DNA of 64,000 bases from Harmonia axyridis. Taxonomy: Eukaryota > Arthropoda > Insecta > Coleoptera > Coccinellidae. A model generated the notes under the pieces. It was not told where the DNA came from. It made no database searches and worked only from the letters and a program-made list of their open reading frames with translations. This document shows positions 43,080 through 54,800 of this stretch, piece after piece; position 1 is the stretch's first letter; every line of letters starts with the position of its first letter. The translations under genes were made by a program, and so were the position numbers. The stretch spans positions 26,988,812 through 27,052,811 of the forward strand of contig NC_059502.1 in NCBI RefSeq assembly GCF_914767665.1, given 5' to 3'.

Positions 43080-44770
43080 TAAATTTCTATTCAACTATTT
43101 CGACTTCGACTTGCAGGCCACATTCATGATACATCCTGTATAAACAATATCGTGTGGAAAGAAGTGCAATTCCTAAAACACTCAAGCTCAAGGCAATAGT
43201 TCCATCAAAATCGCCCTAATCCATTTCAACAATCTCTAACAAAAAAAAAAAGCGGAAAAGCTCAACCGAAAAATTTAATCTCAAATTACGGCACCAGCGA
43301 TATTACCATAAACTCAAAAGTCCCTAGTCCAATCAGAATCCAGTTCCGATCTCCAAAATATCATTCTCTAACAATTAATCATAGTTTTATCATTTAGAAA
43401 TCGAGTCACAGGTCATGAGCAAGTATACGGGAAATTTTCCAACTGATTCCATCTCGAATTCCAATGGCCAGTTTGCGTGTGAAGCCCGAACTCCCTGTAT
43501 ATTGGAGCGTCATGATGCATACTTCCGCTCGCCTACGCCATGGCATGGCCTGGCTCCTCCCCAGATCTCTATCCGATAGAGGAAGTTTATTTCACTATCA
43601 ACGATAATTTATTTAATAGAATTTAGTAGTTTCTGGGCGGTCTCAAGGAACAAACTACGAATGAGAATGCGATGCAATAGTAATCGTAAAATCCAAGGGG
43701 AATGTTCTTGGGTGTACATTATTTCGTTCCATATTACAACCTCATATTGTTGCTAAACTGTACTTTCACGGCATAATTCTCTTGTTTATCGGTCAAGAGA
43801 TCGTGAATATGGAATGAAACGTTTTCTAGTTGCGGAATTGGCATTTTTGCTATTGTAAAATAGGTAATTTTGTTTCATTATTTACCACTTGAATATATCG
43901 ACAAAGCATTTTACTTTCCAACTTTATCTTCTGGAAATAAGTAACATCTGAAAAACACTGCAAATTTGAAAAAAAAGTAAATGAAAAATTGCCCTACATC
44001 ATTTTTGTACAGAGACTTAAACATTCTTATTTCACTGAGTATTGAAACAACAACTTGAAAATCTTATACCTATTTAAATATTCATTCGAGTTATAACTTT
44101 AATTTTGAAAATGAAAATGAAATACTTTTGACTATGTCAGTCCCCAGACAGAGGTCTGGGGACTGACATAGTCAAAAGTATTTCTATCGCTATGTGAATG
44201 TTGGGAAATGTAATTTATTTTCAAGAATTTATTGCACTGAATTGATCAGACAAGATGCAACATTACCATCCCAAGACTGATGTAAGAAATGTAACTCTTA
44301 ATTGTTGTAGATCTTAGCCAGTTATAATGCATTTATAATTTTGAGATTTATTTAAAAAGGTCATAATACCTATTCCATAAGAAATAAAAATATTTCGAAT
44401 GGTTTGAAAGCTGTTTAAATCTTTTAGTGAAAAATCAAAATTGGCGAAAAAACAGTTTATTTTGATTTCAAGTCAGTATTTTGGACTGTTTGTTTATACG
44501 TCGTAAACATGATAAGATAACTACCGAACGAAAAAGCTATGGAAACTTGAAATTTTCAGTGTAGGTTCGCATCTCGAATGACGCGATTGAGTTCGTTAAT
44601 GGGCAAAATCTGACCAGGGGTTCCGTAAATATTCAGTTAATGTCCGTTCATTTTGTGTGTCTATTAATTTTGAAAATGCAGATTCGATCGAGATGAAAAC
44701 TTGTATTTTAATGACGATTAGGAAAAATGACGATTAGAAGCTTCATACAAAATTTCATGTTGATCGCTTG
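43080..44770. other. Noncoding, with one perfect hairpin
   Basis: No supported gene. GC is higher around 43440-43580 (GCTCGCCTACGCCATGGCAT). A perfect 30-bp hairpin lies at 44120-44183. 44545-44575 is an inverted match to 18070-18110. Otherwise nothing recognised; parts may be host intergenic DNA. Confidence 0.45.
44120..44183. repeat. Perfect 30-bp stem, 4-base loop hairpin
   Basis: The left arm ends ACTATGTCAGTCCCCAGAC, then AGAG, then the exact complement GTCTGGGGACTGACATAGT and onward to AAAAGTATTT. All 30 pairs match. No similar sequence elsewhere in the window. Confidence 0.95.
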
Positions 44771-44778
44771 ATCTGTAC

Positions 44779-45510
44779 TAGGGAATCCAATCCCGCAAAT
44801 GCGGGATCCTTCTGATATTCTGCGGGATCAATATTGCGGGAATTTCCATGCGGGATTCAATATTAAAATTGCTTATTAGACAATAAAAGCGCAAACGTCT
44901 TTTGAAACGTCTCAGAAAGCAATAAACTACTCATAAGTTACGAACGAAGATGCAACACTAGTTACTGCTGAAACTACACTACGATTCATGATCAGCAAAT
45001 TGGAAAGTCATTATAACTCGACACTGAGTAAAGAAATGGTTAAAGCTTTATTTTCTAGGATAAAAGCCCGTTCATCAGTGACAAGTATGGTAGGTACCGT
45101 ATTGAGAAAACCCAAGACCAATATCTGGAATTTCTGGAATAACAGTAAATGTCTATAAATGCCCAAGAATATACATTCGTACTTCATAGCAAATCAACAT
45201 TACGAAATGAAATTAAAAGTTTGACTGACAGACTGCAAATAGAGACGTCTTTAGAAGACAAAACAAAATCCCAAACCGAAGACCATTTTACTTATGCTCA
45301 TGAGGATAAAGTACCTTAATCTAATCTAGCAACGAGACGTGAACCATCGCCTTTGAATTTAGAAAAGGAATCGAATCATAATATTTTTACTGCTTGGGTA
45401 CCAGAATCACAGGCTTCTTCTATGGCTGTAAACGAAGAAGAAAAGATAAAGCAACCAAAAATAAGACAAAATCGATTAAATATGATGACAACGTAGCAGC
45501 CATTCAAGGA
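44779..45510 (+). mobile_element. hAT element relic (left end and coding scraps)
   Basis: Starts TAGGGAATCCAATCCCGC, followed by several GCGGGAT/ATCCCGC words, a layout common at ends of hAT elements whose transposase has a BED finger. Coding scraps follow (44961-45158). No matching right end was found before repeat A copy 3, so the element is truncated. Confidence 0.6.
44961..45158 (+). pseudogene. hAT transposase fragment
   Basis: A 65-residue frame reads VTAETTLRFMISKLESHYNS, then LSKEMVKALFSRIKARSS, ending at TAA (45156-45158). The pattern of a helix with LRFMI followed by L..M...L..RI..R matches the mid-region of hAT transposases of the Charlie/Hermes kind. Further frames downstream (SPLNLEKESNHNIF, ~45340) may belong to it. 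Heavily degraded. Confidence 0.5.
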
Positions 45511-46096
45511 ATAATGACTCCACAATTCTGCACTACTGATGCGACAATGCAACAAAATTTCGTCTGTATTTTGGCTGTGTACTTGAGTATGTGATAATAA
45601 TAAAAAAGAAATGATTTGTACTTCAAGTCTTTAATTTTAAAATTTGGTAAAACGTTTTCGGCTAAACAACCATCTTCAGTACCATTAAAAACAAAACAAA
45701 GAGTGAGTTGAGCAACAATTCGAGACTCCAGCATGCCAGCCACTTACTCGTCAAAAATACTTTGTTTGCACCATCAAAGTGAAGAGAGTAAGAGACATAA
45801 CATAAGTTCTCGAAAATGTTGACAGCGAAGGATGCAGAAGCAATAACAACCACTCGGCACTCAGTTAAAAATGAAAACACGAAGGAAACATAACCTACGC
45901 GAAGGACGTCCTCAGTCTGAGATCGTGCGACCAGCTGAATATAAACAAAAAACAAAACAGTAACGAGGAATGACAAAATATAATACAATGTACGAACTGA
46001 TTGTGTCAACAAATAAAAACATAAATAATAGTCATAAAAATAACAAAATAAAGGTATTAAGAATAGGGGAAACAAGGCACATAAAACAGGTAGGCA
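45510..46096. other. Noncoding with hammerhead-like motif
   Basis: No gene. The minus strand at 45683-45646 reads TACTGAAGATGG, a short hairpin (GGTT/AGCC), then GAAAACG, similar to motifs at 25821 and 28273. Minus-strand frames 45504-45743 and 45662-46075 have no domain; the latter is Phe/Leu/Val-rich but shows no supporting context. Confidence 0.4.
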
Positions 46097-47499
46097 TTTA
46101 TTATCGCTTTCAAGATGAGTACTTTAATTGCACTACGAGCTCGTCTTTGTCCGAGGTTATTATTTTCCTTCATCTATCTCCTTTCTTGGCATCGCTCCTC
46201 ATTTGCATTTGTGATTTTTGCATTCGTCATCGTTATCAAATCAATTGTATCAAATCAAATTTATTGAAATCAAATCAAATACATACATAAAACACACGGT
46301 AAAACGGCGGTATACACTTGTTTTCGGTTTTTGTATCATTCTCGTCACAAAATTTCAATATGTAGTTATCAAAGAACTGAATTGTTTTTTTTTTAATTTT
46401 TCGATGCGAATTACTCAGTTCAGAGTAATTCGCATCGAAAAATTTTCTGGGATATGTTGTTCAATTTATTGTGTTTCATTCAAATTGCAATTTATTTGTG
46501 AAGACATCAGTTTTGAATTGACTATATCTATAGGGTGTTCCTAAATTGGAGGTACAAATGAAAATGACAGATTTCTCGGATCATTTCAAGAAAAAAGTCC
46601 TAATCTTGAATCCGCAAACGATTTGTTTTTGAGATACAGGTGTTAAACTTTTTCAAAGTTTTTGTCTCATAGAACCTTCCCTTCACAAGATATTTAACTT
46701 GAATTGATATTCCAATTTGAAGTTTTGATCATGTGATATCCTAATTTTGAATGCAAATCTACAAGGTGAATTTTTTCTGGAAGGGTGTACACTTCTTTCA
46801 TCCAGAATTATTTTTTCATGAACCACTGGTATTCTAATCTGATTTTTCAGAGAGGAATGAAAATCTTTTCAGGTTATTTATTGACGAATTCACGATGCTT
46901 TCAGGGAAAAGAGTTGAAAATTTCATTCTCTTGACTGTTTGCCATGAGACACTATTATCTGATTAACTATGTCATGAATTTTAATAATTCGGCATACAAT
47001 AATAAGATTATTATTATTTATGTATGTTTAGAAAGGATTATTGCTTGGAGAAATAAAGTGACACGATGATAACACATGTGTTGTACTCTGTAACTGACGC
47101 ACGATTTAACTTAAAGAGGAATGAATTATTTTTGATTATAATACCTTCCACTTGATGATAGAGTAGAGATTCTTAAAACTTCAATCAGGAAACTACTAAT
47201 AGTCCTGATGTTGACCTGGGAGATCGGTGTTGTGTCGGTATACATCAGTGTATAATTGTGGTAGGGATTATGTATCAAATTGCACCGTCCTGCCGAGTAT
47301 TGCGTAGCATGTGGAGCTAACTTACGGGCTAGCAAAGAGTCACCATAACCATGAATTTATATTGACGATTCTTGTAGAAATCCAGATGCTGAAAGAATGT
47401 TGGTAATTGCTTCTTGTACCAATTTAAATTCATTAATCATTAGATGTCACTACTAACAGCGAGACGATTCTGAAATGCAATAAGCTGAACGTTACGGTC
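46097..47499. repeat. Repeat A, copy 3
   Basis: Near full-length match to 9063-10480, including the CGATGCGAATTACT hairpin (46400-46441). Homology ends at GAACGTTACGGTC; beyond it this copy enters unrelated sequence instead of fold-back element M, which defines the right boundary of the repeat. Confidence 0.85.
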
Positions 47500-47797
47500 A
47501 GGCAGCACACAGTGTATGCTACAAACGTAATTACAATCTCTTGAACATTAGGAGGATGTAGTTTTTGTTCAAATTTAAGTTTGTGTGTATGTTAAAATAA
47601 TTATCGTTCATCGATATTTCAGCCTCAATATGAATATTTTCCAAGAAGTCTTATTTTGTGTAATTCTTCGTATTTGTCTGCAGCAAAATGCAACAAAAGA
47701 TCGTCTCCTTAGAAGAGCAGGAAAAATTGATTGAACTTTTCGAGAAAAGAATCGATCATACGGATAATGAGATACTTACAATGAGATACTTATAATT

Positions 47798-48288
47798 GCG
47801 AGCAAGAACGCAAATTCAATCATCCAAAAAAGACAAGAATTAACTGTATTCTTGGAAGAAAATAAAATCGATATTTTTTTATTGGGTGAAACCTATTTGA
47901 AGCCTACCAAAGAATTGAAAATAAAAAATTATGAAGTGTATTGAAAAGACAGAGAACAAGGAAGAGGAGGAGATACAGCTGTCTTTGTGAAAAGAGAAAT
48001 TGTAGTCACCAGTTTGGGTATCGCAAAGGACGCAAAGTGCATTCAACAATCCATCAACTGGAACTACTAACCAAAAGTATTAAGGAGAAAATGAACCTCT
48101 CTACAGACACTGGAGCAATATTCTTGGACATAGAAAAAGCATTTGATAAAATGTGGCATCAAGGTCTGATATACAAAATGAAGTTGATGAAATTTCCAAC
48201 CAAACTTACGAGATTAATACAATCGTACCTGTCAAATAAAAAATTTAGAGTGAATATCGATAGTGTTCGCCAGGTCGATGATTGGAGA
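47798..48288 (+). pseudogene. LINE relic: endonuclease joined to reverse transcriptase
   Basis: 47798-48005 encodes the start of an apurinic-type endonuclease (NANSIIQKRQELTVFLEENK, IDIFLLGETYLKPTKEL, a TGA at 47941-47943, then KDREQGRGGDTAVFVKREI). It is fused, with a frame change near 48009, to reverse transcriptase (HQFGYRKGRKVHSTIHQLEL, IFLDIEKAFDKMWHQGLIYK, LIQSYLSNKKFRVNIDSVRQ). Roughly 350 residues between the two are missing. Jockey-like. It stops at ~48288 before GVPQG. Confidence 0.85.
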
Positions 48289-48299
48289 AATTGAAGCCG

Positions 48300-49780
48300 T
48301 AGTTCCCAAAAAATCGGTGATAACTGAAAGTTATATAAAAATCTAAAAGTTTGTTCTCCTGTCCGGAGATACATAAAGCGCTTGTTTTCAGATCACATCA
48401 AAAGTTAAACGCGGGTGATTCACCTCGATGGCCTATTAGAAGTTTAAGGAAAACTAATCATAATTTTGTGCTGAAAATTTGCATATTGGGATTTGAGACA
48501 ATGATCTTTCCCCCTAAAATATTTTCATATCTCTACAACTTCCGGTTTTATAGGAAATTGACTATAACTTTCTTATTTCAAATGACACACCCAGTATATT
48601 ATTACATGGTTAGATAGCTATTTTGATGACAATTTCAGCAATATGCCATACCTTGGATAGAAACCCAACGGTTTATGAGTTAATGGGATTCTTATGAAAA
48701 AATGGTGGCGACGAGGAATCGCATTTTTCTGAATATTTCTGCAGAAAAAGTTTTTTCGAAAAGATTTTTTTCATTTTCGATTCTGCAAATATGTAGTATT
48801 ATTAGACTCTGTTTGCGGTTTCGATCAAAAATGTAGAGTGTGTTTATATCAGAAAATCATGGAGTTGGACTCAAATTCATCAAAACTCAAGATTTTCATT
48901 TGAACCTATGTTTGTTATTATTTCAGTCGATTCTACGTAATAGAAAGAGGTGTTCCAAAGTGCCGATAAAGTGATTCTTTGGGATAAAGGGATAATTAGA
49001 TATAGTAGAAATAATATTATATCTATAGTATGATATTATTTTGTTACTTTAGGGTCCTAATAATTTGAGAAATTGCGATCAGGCATCAGGAGAGCCACCG
49101 ATTCAATTAGAGTAGTTCGGAGCTTTCACGTCAGAATCTCATTAATTTTTACGTGATTGTTCAAATCAATTTGGCATTTTAAGCCCGTATGTAAATAATG
49201 ATTGTGCCGACGACAGTCGGATCAGATTAAATTATTGAGCGTTGTGACTTATAATGGATAATCCTCCTAGGGGATATATCCCCCTTATCCCCCCACTTGG
49301 GTACGCCAACGCCTCTTCTCTTGCCTACCGATCGACTGTCTGCCCGAAAACCGTCCGAGTTTTTGTGCTTTTTTTCAAAATACCAAAATCTGACTGTCTC
49401 TTTCAAAGTTCATTCGGCTTGAAATAACCTTTTTCTTCCAGATGGGCATTCCCGTGAAAAAAGGTCTGGATTTTTTTTCCAAGTTTTTTTTTCTCACCCC
49501 TCCATATTGATATCCCTCAACTAACTTCGACTAATTAATTATCTAACACCCAATAAGTTACCTTCTTATGACGTGTGACTATGAGAATCAACTTTCCTGA
49601 AACCGATATTCCAATCATGATTTTAACCATAATTCCATAAATATAGAACGAATAAAAAGCAGCCATACTTATAGAGTCTAAGTACCAGGTCTGTGTATCG
49701 TTATCGGAAAAAAGACCCGTTGAAATTATGAAGTAGGTAGAGATTATTACATATAATAAATTCAATTATTCATTCTAAAT
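48300..49780. other. Intergenic sequence upstream of the genic region
   Basis: No supported gene. 49260-49350 is richer in C (ATCCCCCTTATCCCCCC). The minus-strand frame 49535-49765 (76 residues, hydrophobic) has no homology I recognise. Separates transposon-rich DNA from the Cys-Gly-Pro gene. Confidence 0.4.
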
Positions 49781-49808
49781 AAAAATATTACACATTTTTC
49801 TGAGGTTT

Positions 49809-49814
49809 TTTAAT
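49809..49814 (-). terminator. Poly(A) signal for the Cys-Gly-Pro gene
   Basis: ATTAAA on the minus strand, 71 bases beyond the stop codon at 49888-49886. The variant is common in insects; no AATAAA was seen closer on this strand. Confidence 0.5.
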
Positions 49815-49885
49815 TCCTAAATCACTATACATCGAGACATCCACTATACAGCACAATAAGACATCACAGTTGACGAAATAGTTGA

Positions 49886-51106
49886 TCAACAGCACTTCAT
49901 TGGTGGACATGGACCACATGCAGGAGGAGAACAGCAAGCAGTTGGGCAACATGGTGGAGAAAAACATGGAGGGTAACAGCAGGGGGAACATACAGGAGGA
50001 ACAACTGGAGGGCAACAAGGAGGACAGCAAGCCACTGGTGGCGGCACAGGACACGTAGGGAGACAACGAGATACGGGAACAATTTTTCCAACAGGAACTA
50101 GCGGTGGGGGAGCAGGACATATAGGTGGCGGACAAGGAGCTGCTGCTATCAGAGGAATCACAGGAGGAGGTGGGCAACATGGAATGCAAGGGCCGCAAGG
50201 ACCGCAAGGTTTCGGACAAGGTCCACAGGGTCCACAAGGTCCAGGTCCGCAAGGCCCACAAGGTCCACAAGGAGCCGGGCAAGGTCCACAAGGTCCACAA
50301 GTTCCGCAGGGTCCAGCTGGAGGTCCACAAGGGGAACAAGGTCCGCATGGAGGTGCAGATGGCAACCTGATGTAGGCTGGATAACACTGGTACTCTTCCA
50401 AGCCACAACCCGCGCAGCAATATTTCTTTCCTAAGTGCTTTCCGAAGGCATAGGCACTTGGTCCACAAGTTGGATGTGGCATTGTTAAACATGGGGGAGC
50501 ACCTTGACATTCTGCTCTTCTACAGTCGTCTTGCAAACCATTCTTTCTCTCGCAATCGCAACCAATGTAAAGAATTCCAGCCCTCAACTCCACAGATTTC
50601 GATCTTGTTAATGGGTAGGTACAACACTTCGGTTTTCTATAACATACCATCATCTGTGGTGGATTGCATGGGACGCAGGGCTGTTCTGTTCGACATGGGT
50701 TGCATATTGGGACACATGGGGGATTGCATGGTGTACATATAGGTAGTACTGGTGGGACGGTGAGAGGGCAACAGCCAGAGGGGAAACATACTGGAACTGG
50801 ATTACTTGGAGGAGGACAAGTACCGGGACAGCATCCACCGCAAGGCCCACAAGCTGGTTTACAAGGTCCACAAGGTCCACATGGTCCACAGGGTCCACAA
50901 GTCGGTCTGCAAATAGGTATGCAAGGTTTCGGTAAAGGGTCATAAATTTCAATTACGGGGCCTTGAATATGGGTTGGTACGCACGGGGGACAGCATGGAC
51001 CACAGGGAGAACAGCATTTGTCATCTATTTGGCATACCAGACTCTTCAACTTCGCCAACAAGGATTTACGGTTTTCACATGGATCTGGACAACAGGCAAC
51101 ACCCAT
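49886..51106 (-). CDS. Cys-Gly-Pro-repeat protein (sperm-tail Mst(3)CGP-like)
   Basis: 406 residues, one exon. The first ATG (51106) is preceded by an in-frame TAA 24 bases upstream, so the start is secure. Two repeat zones of GPCGPC/CPPC type (residues ~50-170 and ~245-406) flank a non-repetitive centre (~175-245) with KSVELRAGILYIGCDCERKN and GKHLGKKYCCAGC. No signal peptide, so the cysteines are likely intracellular. Composition matches Drosophila Mst84D/87F/98C proteins (Cys-Gly-Pro repeats in the sperm flagellum), but the protein is longer, and the central domain is not one I know. Alternatives: a keratin-associated-like or cuticle protein. Head to head with Vps18. Confidence 0.75.
   Translation of the reverse strand: MGVACCPDPCENRKSLLAKLKSLVCQIDDKCCSPCGPCCPPCVPTHIQGPVIEIYDPLPKPCIPICRPTCGPCGPCGPCGPCKPACGPCGGCCPGTCPPPSNPVPVCFPSGCCPLTVPPVLPICTPCNPPCVPICNPCRTEQPCVPCNPPQMMVCYRKPKCCTYPLTRSKSVELRAGILYIGCDCERKNGLQDDCRRAECQGAPPCLTMPHPTCGPSAYAFGKHLGKKYCCAGCGLEEYQCYPAYIRLPSAPPCGPCSPCGPPAGPCGTCGPCGPCPAPCGPCGPCGPGPCGPCGPCPKPCGPCGPCIPCCPPPPVIPLIAAAPCPPPICPAPPPLVPVGKIVPVSRCLPTCPVPPPVACCPPCCPPVVPPVCSPCCYPPCFSPPCCPTACCSPPACGPCPPMKCC
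50190..50370. repeat. Imprecise 9-base repeat in the Cys-Gly-Pro gene
   Basis: Plus-strand (GGTCCACAA)n-like units, coding Cys-Gly-Pro on the minus strand. A shorter block occurs at 50845-50920. The 9-base period matches the three-residue repeat, so the array can grow or shrink without frameshift. It generates collagen-like Gly-Pro-Gln frames on the other strand, which are shadows. Confidence 0.8.
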
Positions 51107-51802
51107 TTTTACAAGATGTACACGAAAATTTTAAAAAAATGGACTAGACAACTACAATTTTATGAAATAAACATCTAAAAATATTAACGAAAATTTTGAA
51201 AGCCGAACGGCAGATTAATATTTCATAATCATATCCAGGGAAACGTAAAAGTCTTTGTTTGTGTCAGAGATGACTTGATTTCTTTGATACTGAAATTCAC
51301 ATATTTTTGAATCTTTGCTTGTACAAACAAAAACTGATCTATCGGTCTCTCTTCCTGAGATCAATTATTATCTATGTGAAATTAATAATTCCCCCTTATT
51401 GAAATTAAGTTCTAAATCATTAAATCACTTTGAGATTTTTTGGTTTCAATCCAATTTTTTTTGAAATTTCAGCTAGCTAATGAATGATCATTTTCAGATT
51501 GAAACTAATTACTTTTCCTTCAGGTTAGATATACATGTACGAAAGTATTCATAAATTTAAACGAACCCATCAGGTTTGTGATAATTTTCTCTCTATTAAT
51601 ATAATACTGGAACTTGGCCATGTACCTATGCAAAACATCAATTGTCATCAACATGACAGAGTTGTCAGTGTCAGTGTCAATCCAATAGTAAACAAATAAG
51701 TGATGGAATGGAATTGAATTTGAAATTAAATACAAATTTACAAAGATAAGTTATTGACGTCTGTTTATTCTTTTCGTAAACCTTATCACAAAATTACAAA
51801 TC
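51107..51802. promoter_or_regulatory. Shared upstream region of two divergent genes
   Basis: About 0.7 kb separates the start codons of the Cys-Gly-Pro gene (minus) and Vps18 (plus), so both promoters and 5' leaders must fit here. Near Vps18 there is TTGACGTCTG (51753-51762), a CRE-like site, and a GTCAGTGTCAGTGTCAAT cluster (51664-51681). No clear TATA box at a convincing distance on either strand. Region is AT-rich and free of recognised transposons. Confidence 0.6.
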
Positions 51803-54800
51803 ATGACATCAATGTTTGATCAGTTCGAAAAGGCATCTATTAGATCCAAAAATAATAACATAATGGCAGAAATGGTAAAGTTTCTTAGAATACTGTGATA
51901 TCAATTTAATTCGATTAATTCTAGAATACGCTGGATTATATTAATATGACTCTAGCAGATGATGTTCCTATATTCAGCAAAACTAAAAAAGATTTCACTC
52001 CAGCTTACAAAGTCACTCATGTAGTTCTTGAAAACAGATATTTGGTGGCAGCCTTATCGAATGGATCTATTTTTCGAATGCATCTACAATCACCGAATAC
52101 TAGAGATGGTAAGTAAACAAAACATGTTAAAATACCAATAAAAAATTATCACCACAATTCTGCACCTGAAGTTACTTAGTTAATTACATTGACATAAATT
52201 GATTTGTGCATTACTTTTTCAGAAATTTCCCTCAGCAAGTTTACAAGTTGTCGGTTGAGTAATATTTTTCTAGATCCCACTGGTCATCACTTATTGATCA
52301 GTTTAGTACCTACATCAAAGGAAGTGGGTCCAGAATTACTTTATTTATCTAGAAAAACGAATAAGTTGAGAGCTACAACAAAATTTCGAGGACATGAGTT
52401 TACTGAAGTAGCTTGGAACAATTTGAATACATCAGAAAGCACTACTGGACCAATTTTATTGGGTGAGGAACTACTTGATTTCATAAATTAAAGGAACAGT
52501 GCAGTTGAATATTTTTTCTTTAATCAGGAACTTCTAAGGGTATGATATTTGAAACTGAAATTGTGCTCGATGGTGAAAAGTTTTTCACATCTGGATTTTC
52601 TTCAATAGAACAGTATTGGCGGCAGGTATGTATATGCTGAAAATTTCTTTTGAGTTTCTTTTGAAATATTTCAATGGTATATTTTATGGTTCTTGCTCTT
52701 TAATTCGTTTTCTTATGGATAAATTTATCATTATAATTTGAACTGTTCTGAAGTAACAATGAATATTCTGTGAATGTATTGTTAATTGAGGAGAGTGAAT
52801 TTCTTGATTTTGGAGTTATGTTTAAAGTACCTTCAATCAGATCTCGTACTCCTGAAGAAATCAGTTTGAAAAAATGAAATTTATTATTACCATGTGGCAT
52901 TCATCTTGATACTTTTAATATACATAATTTTTCATTAAGCTCCCCAATTATCTTCCACTCTATGGCAATAGGGAAGTTGAGGGATTGGTAAGTTACTTCA
53001 GATCTTATTCGTAGCACTTGGTAGATTTGGTTTAGCACAAAGCTTGGTATTCTTAGTCAGGCAGTTTGTAGATTAGTGGTGGTCATTTAAAAAGTCTTTC
53101 TGCATTATTATCACATGATTTCTGTGTGAACTGTGGACCAATTTTACTTCCAGTATTTGAAAATCTGCTTTTTATATGTGAGGCAGACAAGATATCTCTT
53201 TAGAAGATTTGCTTCAATTTTCTATGCCCATACTTTTCATATGTAGTGTTTTTTTATTTGGCTGTTGGTTTTATATATATTTCTATATTCTTCATATAAT
53301 TCAATTGAGTTTTTTGATATAACATTATTTGAAGGCCTTTTAAATTTATGTAACATATTATTATCTAGAATTAAATTATGGCTTGAGGAAAATGTCTCAA
53401 ATGTAATAAAATTGTTCGATAAAATATTATTTTAAACAATTGAACGATAATTCATTTTTACTTAATTAATTTTCACTCATTTCCAATAATTAATTCGAAA
53501 ATTGTTAGAAAATGAATTTTTCTAGCCATTTTTGCAGCTCAAAATTATAAAAATTGAATAATGAAATGTGGCATAAAATCAGTTGTAGTTCAAAATTGTT
53601 CCTTTTGGTTCAAGAATTTTATTTTTGCTTTGAAAATTTCATTATTTGTTCGATAGATTAATTTTTGAGTTTATAGATTTTTTAGTGATAACAATAACTT
53701 TTTTTGAAAGTCAAACATTGAGATCAATGATGAATCATTAGAGTCATTGAACAAAAGTTACACAAGACAATAGAATGAAATTTGAATTGTAGTTGTTTTG
53801 ATTACACGAAACAGTAAATTTGCAATTTTAATCACCATAATTACTCAATTACTTCAGTGGATATTATATTTCAAGGTGTTTGATATTGGAAAGGGTACCA
53901 ATACTCCAATAACTGGTCTGGAATACTTTGAGATACCTGGAGCCAACAGACTGATCATTTTCGCAGCTACAGCTACCAAATTATATTATTTCACTGGTAA
54001 AGGAGATCAGGATGATAAACCAACTTTGCAGCAAGTTTTCAATAGATATCTCAACGTCCCAGAGCCTGAAACCTATATTGAGGTTGAGAGTAATCTGAGA
54101 TATTCCAAGTTGAAATTTTATTCTGATAATTTAACTACACCAAATTATTTTGCTTGGATGACTGGTAAAGGAATAACATATGGAAAGGTTTGTATATTTG
54201 TCTATTTATTTCATCAAATCTACAAATAAACAGATGAAAAAATTTTTAACTTGATAATAGTTATTTATAATACAAGTGCAGAAGGCATTGATATTCTTCC
54301 ACGAGTTCAAAATTCAAAAACGAGCCACGAAGTGGCGAGTTTTGGAATGAACGAGTGGTAGAATGAGCCTTCTGTACGAGTATTATACATTATTTTCTCT
54401 AATTCATTGCATTTTCATTGAAATTAATGAAATATTTCCATAAATATATTTTAGTGATTTTTGCATTGAAAATTGTTGGTTGGCAGAACTGATTTCTTTA
54501 AGGCAATTTGATGAATTGACAGATAAAGCCGTAGCGGAAAGTTCGGAGTGCCAACATAGAATAATAAAATATAACCATGAAAACTGTGCGTTCCCGATAT
54601 ATTCTTGCACGATTTTGTTCTACAAGATGTGGAAGAATGAACGGAATAACCACAGAATTAGAGAAAGAGCATTCCAGATGTGTGCTTTAAATTACTGTTG
54701 GGCATAATCAGATGTTTTCAATACTTGGATACTCGATAATCGAGCATTTCAAAAATCAGATGTTTATGTGATCGTTAAGAGTTTGCCAATTATAGCCAAA

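Noticed and set aside
45662..46075. 137-residue hydrophobic minus-strand frame
   Set aside because: Hydrophobicity follows from T-rich codons; no homologous region, splice signals or context, and it overlaps repeat boundaries.
50184..50375. Plus-strand collagen-like Gly-Pro-Gln open frame
   Set aside because: It is the complement of the Cys-Gly-Pro repeat of the minus-strand gene; the 9-base period keeps several frames open. It has no start context or extension.
53798..53875. N-terminal extension of an open frame before Vps18 exon 5
   Set aside because: Family homology begins at VFDIGKG (53876) after a good TTTCAAG acceptor; the upstream residues are intronic read-through.
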